Both the position numbers and the translations under genes were made by a program. Below the pieces are notes generated by a model that made no database searches, had not been told where the DNA came from, and saw nothing but the letters and a program-made list of their open reading frames with translations. DNA of 5,467 nucleotides from Nitrococcus sp. (GTDB taxonomy: Bacteria > Pseudomonadota > Gammaproteobacteria > Nitrococcales > Nitrococcaceae), in NCBI GenBank assembly GCA_030452365.1, contig JAKDMK010000186.1:1-5467 (forward strand), written 5' to 3'. This document shows positions 1 through 5,467 of this stretch, piece by piece (the stretch's first letter is position 1; each line of letters begins with the position of its first letter).

Positions 1-72
1 AGCGGGAGAGGAGGCGGGTTCACAGCTCTCAGTGTCGGGCGGTTCTTCGGCGGTTTGCGTGGCGGTTTTCAT
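1..72 (-). CDS. Start of an unidentified protein gene, truncated by the window edge
   Basis: An open frame begins with ATG at 72-70 and stays open to the left edge, giving only 24 residues. They begin MKTATQTAEEPPDTES and continue rich in Pro, Glu, Ala and Ser, with one Cys. This looks like an acidic, probably disordered N-terminal tail rather than a signal peptide or a folded domain, so the family cannot be named. The start is supported by an AAAGGA ribosome binding site about seven bases upstream, and by a strong promoter and structured leader on the same strand (see 183-232 and 125-150). It is transcribed divergently from the gene at 335. That a gene starts here is fairly likely; its function is unknown. 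Confidence 0.6.
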   Translation of the reverse strand, partial: MKTATQTAEEPPDTESCEPASSPA

Positions 73-101
73 TTCTAATCCTTTACTGTCTAGTCCTTAA
101 A

Positions 102-120
102 CGCAGTTGGGCGATCTGCG
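102..120 (-). other. Leader hairpin 3
   Basis: A 5-bp inverted repeat, CGCAG and CTGCG, with a nine-base loop lies between the terminator-like hairpin and the ribosome binding site of the minus-strand gene. It is the third dyad in the roughly 100-nt leader. Taken alone it is weak and could be chance; its interest comes from its position. Confidence 0.25.
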
Positions 121-124
121 AGAC

Positions 125-150
125 AAAAACCGACCCGGCCCTTCGAGTCG
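125..150 (-). terminator. Intrinsic-terminator-like hairpin in the leader (possible attenuator)
   Basis: Read on the minus strand, CGACTCG (150-144) pairs with CGGGTCG (137-131) in a 7-bp stem with one G-U pair and a six-base loop. After one G comes a run of five T (129-125). This is the shape of a modest Rho-independent terminator. It sits between the strong promoter and the start codon at 72, so it may either attenuate the downstream gene or end a short RNA of about 50 nt. The U tract is short and interrupted by G, so efficiency may be partial. No ATG-initiated leader peptide is visible ahead of it. Confidence 0.4.
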
Positions 151-151
151 T

Positions 152-167
152 GCGGGAGTATGCCCGC
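152..167 (-). other. Leader hairpin 1
   Basis: A perfect 5-bp inverted repeat, GCGGG and CCCGC, encloses a six-base loop. It lies a few bases after the predicted transcription start of the minus-strand promoter, so it would form near the 5' end of the leader RNA. It could stabilise the transcript or act in attenuation. A DNA-binding operator site is an equally possible reading of the dyad. Confidence 0.35.
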
Positions 168-182
168 CTATTTTCGCGCAGT

Positions 183-232
183 AATATATGTCCGGCTGGC
201 CAGATGTCAACCGCTTTTTTCGCATTTTTTCG
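183..232 (-). promoter_or_regulatory. Strong sigma70 promoter with UP-like A-tracts
   Basis: On the minus strand a perfect -35 box TTGACA (210-205) is followed after 16 bases by TATATT (188-183), five of six matches to the -10 consensus. The predicted transcript starts near 176-174. Upstream of the -35 box, the motif CGAAAAAA occurs twice on the minus strand (232-225 and 222-215), exactly ten bases apart. The A6 tracts fall at about -39 to -44 and -49 to -54, where UP elements contact the RNA polymerase alpha C-terminal domains. The boxes and spacing are seen directly; high activity is inferred. It most likely drives the truncated minus-strand gene at the left edge through a leader of about 100 nt. 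Confidence 0.65.
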
Positions 233-334
233 AATGTCGTAAGACCGCCTCGGACCGACACTTCAGCTCATCCACGCATCAATCTCCCATGAACGGGTTG
301 CATCGCGGTTCCTGGGTGGATTACTTTGCCGGGA

Positions 335-1834
335 ATGAGCAGGCAACCCGAACTACTCACCACCAACCAAAAGGCCCTGACCATCAACCTTGACCAGGGC
401 AAATATGGCACCTTCGCTGAGATCGGCGCGGGGCAGGAGGTGGCGCACAATTTTTTTCAGGCGGGTGCCGCATCGGGGACCATCGCAAAAACCATGTCGG
501 CCTACGACATGACGGTCAGCGACGACATTTACGGCAAGGCGCCCCGCTACGTGTCGCAGCAGCGGCTGCTGCACATGCTCAGCTTTGAATACAATCTGCT
601 GATCGAGCGCTTGGATGCGCAACGCGGCAATCGCTCCTGTTTCTTTGTCTTTGCCGACACCGTCGCCACCCGCAACCATTCCGGCACCAATGAAGCCCAT
701 GGTTGGATGGGCATTCGCATTCAATCCGCGCCCGCTTCCCAGCCCTGCGACATCATCATGCACGTGCGCATGTGGGACCGGGATGCCGTGCTGCAGCAGG
801 AGGCGTTGGGCATCGTCGGAACCAACTTGGTGTACGGCGCTTTCTATCTGCGCGACGACCCGAAGCAGTTCATCCAATCCCTGCTCGACAACCTGGGGGC
901 GGATCGCATCGAGGTCGACATGTTGGAAATGCACGGCCACTGTTTCGCCGGTGTGGACAACCGGTTGCTCTCGCTTCACCTCGTTGAGCTTGGCCTCACC
1001 AACGCGGTCATGTTCGGCCCCAAACGCGTCGTGTTGCAGCCCTCGGAAGTGCTCTACAAAAAGCCTGTCCTGGTCGAGCGCGGCAGCTTCCGTCCAGTTA
1101 CCCATGTCAATGTCGACATGCTTAAATGCGCCACCGCGCAGTTCAAGCGTGAGCTGCTCGTAAAGGACAAGGACTTCGTCGTGCTCATGGAAATCACCAT
1201 GAGCAACCTGCTGGCAAGCGGCTCCCTCAACGCCGACGACTTTCTTTCCCGCGTAGATCTGCTGGCCGACCTCGGGTTCACCGTGCTCATTTCCAACTAC
1301 TTGGAATTCTACCGCCTCACATCGTATTTCCGCCGTTACACCAAGGAGATGATCGGTGTGGCCTTGGGCATCAGCAGCCTCATCGAAATCTTCAACGAAA
1401 AGTTCTACGAAAATCTCGAAGGCGGTATCTTGGAAGCGTTCGGCCGTCTCTTTCGGCACTGCGTAAAACTGTACGTCTATCCCATGCGGCAGTGCGCCTA
1501 CCAGCACTACCTCGCAACGGGCAAAACCAACGCCTTGCACCCGCTCGGCGCGGCGCCTTCGTCATGCGCCGCCGACGACAAGCTGATAACGGCGGAAACG
1601 ATCGAAATTCCCGTCACTCTTAGCCATCTTTACCAACATCTACTTGGCAACTGCTATATTGAATGCATCACCGGCTTTAACGCCGATATCATGCACATCT
1701 TTTCGAGCGACGTATTGGCCCGTATCCAACGCCGCGACAGCACATGGGAGCAGATGGTGCCTGCAGGCGTCGCTGCGGCCATCAAGCAAAAACGCCTTTT
1801 CGGCTGCACCGAAATACCCCCTTGCGCTCCCTGA
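335..1834 (+). CDS. Conserved uncharacterised cytoplasmic protein, 499 residues
   Basis: This complete protein belongs to a family I recognise as widespread in bacteria but without an established function. The family signature is near the N-terminus: LDQGKYGTFAEIGAGQEVA (residues 19-37), then GTIAKTMSAYDMTVSDDIYG (48-67). A mixed alpha/beta body follows, with motifs such as VDMLEMHG (194-201) and VLISNYLEFYRL (317-328). The C-terminus, ending near AAIKQKRLFG (481-490), appears intact. There is no signal peptide and no clear membrane segment. From memory, some database records name relatives TonB-dependent receptor or nicotinate-nucleotide adenylyltransferase; I see no plug or barrel features and no convincing nucleotidyltransferase HxGH motif, so neither name is supported. 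The start is uncertain: ATG at 335 is chosen, but an in-frame TTG at 326 has a GGTGGA five bases upstream and would add three residues. A stop at 290-292 rules out longer forms. It converges on slt, 81 bases away. Confidence 0.9.
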   Translation: MSRQPELLTTNQKALTINLDQGKYGTFAEIGAGQEVAHNFFQAGAASGTIAKTMSAYDMTVSDDIYGKAPRYVSQQRLLHMLSFEYNLLIERLDAQRGNRSCFFVFADTVATRNHSGTNEAHGWMGIRIQSAPASQPCDIIMHVRMWDRDAVLQQEALGIVGTNLVYGAFYLRDDPKQFIQSLLDNLGADRIEVDMLEMHGHCFAGVDNRLLSLHLVELGLTNAVMFGPKRVVLQPSEVLYKKPVLVERGSFRPVTHVNVDMLKCATAQFKRELLVKDKDFVVLMEITMSNLLASGSLNADDFLSRVDLLADLGFTVLISNYLEFYRLTSYFRRYTKEMIGVALGISSLIEIFNEKFYENLEGGILEAFGRLFRHCVKLYVYPMRQCAYQHYLATGKTNALHPLGAAPSSCAADDKLITAETIEIPVTLSHLYQHLLGNCYIECITGFNADIMHIFSSDVLARIQRRDSTWEQMVPAGVAAAIKQKRLFGCTEIPPCAP

Positions 1835-1915
1835 GCCTGCGTCACCCGCCCGCTATTGAGAAACGACCCGCATTGCCCACGATGCTTGATCGGTTGGGGG
1901 CGCGGGGAGTCGATT

Positions 1916-3913
1916 TCAGCGTTGCTCGCTGCCCGGCTTATCTAGCGCAACCTGGGCGTATTGTTCGCGCTCTGCCTGTAGCAGCTGGGAAACGCGCGAT
2001 GTTTTGTTGTTGAGCCGAAGGCGGTAGATCACCTCGTTGAAAACCACCGCCTTGAGGTAGCGGCGCGTTTCACCGAAGAGGAGCGTCTCGATCCAGCGGG
2101 CGCTGCCGACCGGCGGGCCGGTCATATCCAGCCACTCGCCGACGTTGCCGGGGCCTGCGTTGTAGGCGGCCAGTGCCAGGATGTGGCTTGCGAAGCGCTC
2201 GCGCAGATAAGCGAGATAGTCGGTGCCGACTGCGATGTTGTGGTCCGGATCGCTCATGATCGTGATGAGGTTGGAAGAATCCTTGCCATTGCGCTCCAGC
2301 ATCCAGCGGGCCGTGGCCGGCATCAGCTGCATTAGGCCGCACGCCCCGGCATGGGAGCAAGCATCGCTGCGAAACGCGCTCTCCCGGCGTATCAGCGCAA
2401 ATAGCCAGGCAGGATCAATGCCGCTCGCCCGGGCGCTGCGGTGTACCTCCCCCGGATAACCTTTCGGAAAGCGCAAAAAAGAGGCATTGTTAACCCCGCC
2501 CATGACCGCGGCGTATAAGGTTGCCCACGGCCAGCTTTGCTTCGCGGCGATGCGTGCCGCCGCCAAGCGGTCACGTGCGCTCAGGCGCTCGACAAGCGAG
2601 CGCCACTCGAGCTGGGCCAGCTCATGCTGCTCGGCCTGATGCAGCAGCAGCGCCCGCTGCACGGCCGATTGCTGACGCAGCCTACGTTGACGCCGCGAAT
2701 CCGGCGAAGGCATCGATTTTCCCCAGTAATAGGGGGTATCGAGCGCATCGGCCGCAAGAAAGCCGTAGTAGGAAAACTCGCCCGCGATGGTCCGATAAAG
2801 CTGCTCCGCGCTCTCGCCTTGGCCCAGCTTTTCCAGGGCATGGGCCTGCCAGTAGCGCCACACCTCGGCATGGCGCTGCTCGGTGGCCATTGCTTCGACG
2901 GCGCGCGCGACTCCCTCCCAGTCACCCCGACGCAAAGCGCTGCGCACACGCCAGGCACGCACGAGCGTATCCGTTTGTGCCGCGGGAAGGGCTTGCAGCC
3001 ACTTGCCCGCGCTTGGCAGGCCGTTGTAGGCAGCGCGTAGGGCAATGATACGAGCGATAGGGCCGCTCACGGCTTGCGTCCAGGAATGGCGGGCCTTGAT
3101 CTTGGACCACAACTGATAGGCCTGCGCCGGATCGTCCCGAGCCAAACCGCCCAATGCGGCCGTGAACAGCCGCGATACGACCTCATCGGATCCCAACGGT
3201 GGATTTTGCAGGGCCGCTTGCGGGTGGCGGTACACCTCGATCCAATGCGCGGCCTTGGCGCGGTCGGAAGCCGGGAGCCGATCGAGCAGGTCCGCCGCAA
3301 GCCGGCTATGAGCGGCTGCCAATGCCAGTAGGATGCGATGCTCAACCCGCTCTTGTGTCAACACACCGGCTTGTTCCAGCAAATCGAAGGCGGGATTACA
3401 ATTTTGTGGTTGCCGATACCCTACCGACCACAGGCGCTTGGCCTCGCTGATGGCTTGCTCTTTGTCCCCCATGGCGAGCTTCGCTTGGACTAGGGCGCAA
3501 CGAAGGTAGGCATTGCGGCTGCCTTGATAAACTGCCAAGAACGTGCGCCAGTCCTGGCGCCGGGCGAGCTCGTGTACCCAGGCGGTGCGCAATAGCGCGG
3601 TTACCGGCAGCTCGGGATAGCGATCAAGGTAAGATTTCACCTCAGCCCGTGTAACCGACTCGAGTCGCTGACGGAGCTCGGCATAGCGCAGGTAAGGGTA
3701 CAGCGGGAATGTCTCGAGCTGTGCCGCCGATTCACGAAAGCGTTGCAGCTCATTGGCATCGAGTTGTCGCAGGGCGGTTTCGTAGAGGAACAAGGGCGTC
3801 GCTGCACCCCCCTCCTTAGCTCCGGCAGCGCCCAGAATGGCCAGGAATACCCATACGATGAGCAGCGTCAACGGTAGTACCACTCGAGCGGTCAGGCGGC
3901 AGCACGATCGCAT
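1916..3913 (-). CDS. slt: Soluble lytic murein transglycosylase (Slt70 family), complete
   Basis: This 665-residue exoenzyme cleaves the MurNAc-GlcNAc bond of peptidoglycan in the periplasm, releasing 1,6-anhydro-muropeptides during wall turnover. Residues 11-32 form a hydrophobic export signal ending in AGA, a plausible signal peptidase I site; no lipobox is seen. Residues of about 40-440 are the helical superhelix (U-domain) typical of Slt70, with Cys139 and Cys172 at the same 33-residue spacing as a cysteine pair in E. coli Slt70. A linker region follows. The lysozyme-like catalytic domain (about 485-630) has the catalytic Glu511 in RRESAF, GLMQLMPATA (526-535), AAYNAGPGN (582-590) and ETRRYLKAV (615-623). 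Length fits the family. The start is supported by GGAGG (3927-3923) nine bases upstream. Unusual are Cys519 and Cys525 next to the catalytic Glu. The gene stands alone, convergent with the uncharacterised gene at 335. Confidence 0.95.
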   Translation of the reverse strand: MRSCCRLTARVVLPLTLLIVWVFLAILGAAGAKEGGAATPLFLYETALRQLDANELQRFRESAAQLETFPLYPYLRYAELRQRLESVTRAEVKSYLDRYPELPVTALLRTAWVHELARRQDWRTFLAVYQGSRNAYLRCALVQAKLAMGDKEQAISEAKRLWSVGYRQPQNCNPAFDLLEQAGVLTQERVEHRILLALAAAHSRLAADLLDRLPASDRAKAAHWIEVYRHPQAALQNPPLGSDEVVSRLFTAALGGLARDDPAQAYQLWSKIKARHSWTQAVSGPIARIIALRAAYNGLPSAGKWLQALPAAQTDTLVRAWRVRSALRRGDWEGVARAVEAMATEQRHAEVWRYWQAHALEKLGQGESAEQLYRTIAGEFSYYGFLAADALDTPYYWGKSMPSPDSRRQRRLRQQSAVQRALLLHQAEQHELAQLEWRSLVERLSARDRLAAARIAAKQSWPWATLYAAVMGGVNNASFLRFPKGYPGEVHRSARASGIDPAWLFALIRRESAFRSDACSHAGACGLMQLMPATARWMLERNGKDSSNLITIMSDPDHNIAVGTDYLAYLRERFASHILALAAYNAGPGNVGEWLDMTGPPVGSARWIETLLFGETRRYLKAVVFNEVIYRLRLNNKTSRVSQLLQAEREQYAQVALDKPGSEQR

Positions 3914-4020
3914 GTGAGTCCCCCTCCAGTAGCTGTCTCTTGTCCCTATGCCACCTCGCCGGCATGGACCTTAGCCTAGCAGCTCGCTGGGCCGGCTGAG
4001 CCCGAGTTTATTATGAGATC

Positions 4021-4262
4021 TCGAAAAACCGCGCTTCGCGTCGTCATCCCAGCGCAGGCCTGGATCCATCTTGCTCCGTTTGGATTATGCAAACCACCCC
4101 TGGTGTGCGCCCTGTCGGGACAGCTAAAGCTGTTCACAAAACTGCAGGAGCAAGTTTTGAACATCGCGCGAACGATGGCCCAGAGGGTGAGCGGCAGGGA
4201 TGCCGCGAATACAATCGCGCGCGTCGAATTTGTCCCGCCTGCGCCGCAATGACGGGAGTCGG
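4021..4262. repeat. Degenerate REP/MITE-like element with inverted half-repeats
   Basis: Two half-repeats face each other. The left one has CGTCAT (4042-4047), four bases, then GCGCAGGC (4052-4059). The right one has the exact reverse complement with the same four-base gap: GCCTGCGC (4237-4244) and ATGACG (4249-4254). Each half contains its own dyad (CCAG/CTGG at 4049-4063; TCCCG/CGGGA at 4233-4257). The motif resembles the dispersed intergenic palindromes of many proteobacteria that read like CGTCAT-N4-GCGCAGGC. A 195-residue minus-strand open frame across it contains WIQACAGMT, the kind of translation such repeats give, and is not a gene. No transposase is present, so any movement would have been in trans. 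Exact ends are uncertain, and copy number cannot be judged from one window. Confidence 0.6.
4095..4219. other. Cluster of short hairpins in the repeat core
   Basis: Between the half-repeats lie several perfect dyads: CACC/GGTG (4095-4105), CTGTC/GACAG (4112-4123), CAGCT/AGCTG (4121-4132), CATCG/CGATG (4162-4177), GCGGCA/TGCCGC around a GGGA tetraloop (4191-4206), and CGCGA/TCGCG (4204-4219). Neighbouring dyads overlap, so some must be alternatives. The GGGA tetraloop hairpin fits the GNRA class in the plus-strand RNA. The density is greater than I would expect in ordinary spacer DNA and suggests a folded nucleic acid, either the transposition substrate of a MITE or a structured RNA. No promoter was found for a separate transcript. 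Confidence 0.4.
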
Positions 4263-4456
4263 CAGTTATTGGATGCCCAACTATCACGGATGCTAGCGCT
4301 TTCCCGCAAGGCACTAAAACCATAGCCTTAGCGCCATTATAGCGTTCGCTGCATAGACAGCCGGCTTGCATCGACTTGGCGTCGGCGGTTGAGGCATACG
4401 AGCTAGTGCTGCAACATTCCAGGTGATCGTCGGCAGTCAAACACGCCGTTTGCCAC

Positions 4457-4486
4457 GTCGGCGGGATTTTTGGCCGGCCAGCCGAC
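4457..4486. other. Nested palindrome upstream of the 161-residue gene
   Basis: GTCGGC (4457-4462) and GCCGAC (4481-4486) form a perfect 6-bp inverted repeat. Inside its 18-base loop lies the perfect ten-base palindrome TGGCCGGCCA (4471-4480), preceded by five T. It sits about 55 bases before the start codon at 4542, where an operator or a leader hairpin would be plausible. In GC-rich DNA it may also be chance. Confidence 0.25.
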
Positions 4487-4541
4487 CAAGAGCGGCCGCC
4501 GCCGAGAGCGCTAATCCGGATGACGCAATGGAGGTTCCCCG

Positions 4542-5027
4542 ATGCAGAATATCGAGCTCGCAAAAGCCTATTTCGAATCGGTCCTGGACAAGCCGCTTTC
4601 CCAGATGCAGTACGTTCAGCTCGGTGGAATGCGAGTGATCGAGATACTTTGGCCGGTAAATGATATCTTCCGCCTCCGGCTCTATGAGATACGCGGCATT
4701 CCCTATAGTAAGTACCGCGGGCGCGAGGCCGATGCGGCTATAGAGGCGTTCTCCGCCAAACCGCTCGCGCAGACGTGGGAAGACTTGGAGCCAACTGTAT
4801 GGAGAGTGCTTCTTGAGCGTCACCATCAGATGCTGATGGTCGCTGCTACCAACGAAGTGCAAGGCTTCCCGCTTACCAGCGTTCCGGACGATCTTCCAGA
4901 AAGCGCGGTGCTTCCCGCGGTGATGCTGCTTTTGCTGCACGGCATGCAGCTGCCGTGGCCGCCGGGCAACCGCTCAGAGCTCGAATTGCCTGCAGAAGAC
5001 GGGCCGGAAACGATGCTGCATCGCTGA
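4542..5027 (+). CDS. Hypothetical protein, 161 residues, family not recognised
   Basis: The start is well supported: ATG at 4542 follows GGAGG (4530-4534) by seven bases, and an in-frame stop at 4521-4523 excludes a longer form. The protein is mixed in composition, with no cysteine, no signal peptide and no clear catalytic motif. The first 100 residues look like a small alpha/beta fold (AKAYFESVLDKP 7-18, VIEILWPVNDIFRLRLYEI 32-50, then a helical part rich in Glu and Ala). A hydrophobic run AVLPAVMLLLLHGM (122-135) is too short for a confident membrane helix. The tail is Pro/Glu-rich and likely disordered. It lies 65 bases before accA on the same strand, so co-transcription is possible but not evidence of a shared function. 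I cannot assign a role. That it is translated seems likely. Confidence 0.75.
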   Translation: MQNIELAKAYFESVLDKPLSQMQYVQLGGMRVIEILWPVNDIFRLRLYEIRGIPYSKYRGREADAAIEAFSAKPLAQTWEDLEPTVWRVLLERHHQMLMVAATNEVQGFPLTSVPDDLPESAVLPAVMLLLLHGMQLPWPPGNRSELELPAEDGPETMLHR

Positions 5028-5042
5028 GTGAAGCGCCGCCCA

Positions 5043-5051
5043 TGGTATGAT
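5043..5051 (+). promoter_or_regulatory. Possible extended -10 promoter for accA
   Basis: TGGTATGAT matches the extended -10 pattern TGnTATAAT with one mismatch. It lies in the gap between the 161-residue gene and accA and would give a leader of about 35 nt. No good -35 box is seen around 5020-5028, which extended -10 promoters can tolerate. It is a candidate only; accA might instead be read from upstream. Confidence 0.35.
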
Positions 5052-5092
5052 TGCCTGCCTTGCGTGCAGCCAGGGCGCGGACACGGATAGGC

Positions 5093-5467
5093 ATGACGAA
5101 CTTGAATTGCCTCGACTTCGAACGCCCCATCGCCGAGTTGGAAGCGAAGATCGAGGAATTGCGCAATGTCGGCGATGACGCCGAGGTCAATATCAGCGAC
5201 GAGATCGATCGGTTGCAGCAGAAGAGCCGGCAGCTGACCGAGCAGATCTTCTCAGCGCTCTCTCCTTGGCAGATTGCTCAGCTTGCCCGCCACCCCCAGC
5301 GGCCCTATACCCTTGATTATGTGCCGCGGATATTCACCGAGTTCGAGGAGCTGCACGGGGATCGGCGATTCGGTGACGATCCAGCGATTGTCGGCGGCGT
5401 GGCGCGCCTTGACGGGCGGCCGGTGATGGTGATCGGTCATCAGAAAGGACGCGACACCAAGGAGAAG
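5093..5467 (+). CDS. accA: Acetyl-CoA carboxylase carboxyltransferase subunit alpha, 5' part
   Basis: AccA forms, with AccD, the carboxyltransferase that moves the carboxyl group from biotin on AccB to acetyl-CoA, making malonyl-CoA for fatty acid synthesis in the cytoplasm. Only the first 125 residues are present, of roughly 320 in the family; the frame runs off the right edge. The N-terminus [17 protein letters not shown] (7-23) is the typical start of AccA and fixes the ATG at 5093; a modest GGATAGG lies just upstream. A helical segment (about 35-55) leads into [18 protein letters not shown] (59-76), HGDR (88-91) and [17 protein letters not shown] (104-120), all highly conserved. Nothing is unusual in the visible part. 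It is preceded by the 161-residue orphan gene rather than dnaE, its neighbour in E. coli. Confidence 0.97.
   Translation, partial: MTNLNCLDFERPIAELEAKIEELRNVGDDAEVNISDEIDRLQQKSRQLTEQIFSALSPWQIAQLARHPQRPYTLDYVPRIFTEFEELHGDRRFGDDPAIVGGVARLDGRPVMVIGHQKGRDTKEK

Larger units (their letters stand above)
3914..4541. other. Long intergenic region between slt and the 161-residue gene
   Basis: This spacer of 628 bases holds no convincing protein gene. Its left 100 bases are the slt 5' region, with a good ribosome binding site but no clear -35/-10 pair. The middle is the repeat element at about 4021-4262. The right part (about 4263-4541) contains a nested palindrome at 4457-4486 and the ribosome binding site of the next gene at 4530-4534. 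I saw no strong promoter for the 161-residue gene, no tRNA and no clear terminator. The genes on either side diverge, so promoters for both must lie here or within the repeat. Confidence 0.7.

Noticed and set aside
160..393. 77-codon open frame on the plus strand in the left spacer
   Set aside because: It overlaps the leftward promoter and the start of the conserved gene in another frame, and its translation resembles no known protein.
353..1540. 395-codon open frame on the minus strand, antisense to the gene at 335
   Set aside because: It is a shadow: the plus-strand protein has clear family conservation, and the antisense translation shows no recognisable domain. Long antisense frames are common in GC-rich coding DNA.
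1835..1915. Bidirectional terminator between the two convergent genes
   Set aside because: Expected by position, but I found only a 4-bp GCAT/ATGC stem and no proper U tract, so I do not call it.
2537..3040. Open frames on the plus strand opposite slt
   Set aside because: They lie wholly inside the well-supported slt coding region, and their low-complexity Arg/Ala/Pro translations are typical of shadow frames.
4008..4270. Target-site duplication TTATT (4008-4012 and 4266-4270) around the repeat
   Set aside because: Only five AT-rich bases, and the distances from each copy to its half-repeat differ, so chance is a sufficient explanation.
3976..4563. 195-codon open frame on the minus strand in the spacer
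   Set aside because: It runs through the inverted-repeat element and overlaps the start of the 161-residue gene. Its WIQACAGMT stretch is the sort of translation typical of dispersed palindromic repeats, and composition is not protein-like.
4437..4940. 167-codon open frame on the minus strand opposite the 161-residue gene
   Set aside because: The plus-strand frame has a well-placed GGAGG and a clean start; I saw no comparable support for the antisense frame.
1..5467. CRISPR array, tRNA, rRNA, prophage or toxin-antitoxin genes
   Set aside because: No regularly spaced direct repeats, no tRNA cloverleaf or rRNA sequence recognised, and no recombinase, phage or toxin-antitoxin proteins among the supported frames.

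Overview
The window looks like a piece of a proteobacterial chromosome. The base composition is moderately GC-rich. It carries a full-length Slt70-type soluble lytic transglycosylase and the start of an accA gene whose N-terminus closely resembles gammaproteobacterial AccA. I lean towards Gammaproteobacteria, but a betaproteobacterium is not excluded. No phage, transposase, CRISPR, rRNA or tRNA gene is visible.

Layout, left to right. (1) Positions 1-72 hold the first 24 codons of an unidentified gene on the minus strand. Its 5' region is notable: a near-consensus sigma70 promoter with two A6 tracts spaced ten bases apart upstream, then a leader of about 100 nt with three small hairpins, one of them followed by five U like an intrinsic terminator. 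(2) A plus-strand gene (about 335-1834) encodes a complete 499-residue protein of a conserved but uncharacterised cytoplasmic family. (3) Converging on it from the minus strand is slt (1916-3913), an exported murein hydrolase with all expected catalytic motifs. (4) About 630 bases without a convincing gene (3914-4541) contain a degenerate REP/MITE-like element (about 4021-4262), built from two inverted half-repeats around a core full of short hairpins. (5) A 161-residue orphan protein gene (4542-5027) has a very good ribosome binding site. (6) The first 125 codons of accA (acetyl-CoA carboxylase carboxyltransferase alpha) start at 5093 and run off the right edge, with a possible extended -10 promoter in the 65-base gap.

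The genes do not form one pathway. Slt trims peptidoglycan in the periplasm, AccA begins fatty acid synthesis in the cytoplasm, and the other three are of unknown role. Each appears to be its own transcription unit, except that the 161-residue gene and accA are co-directional and could be co-transcribed. I did not find a convincing new multi-gene system. The parts most worth a second look are the promoter and structured leader at the left edge, the inverted-repeat element upstream of slt, and the two unknown proteins.
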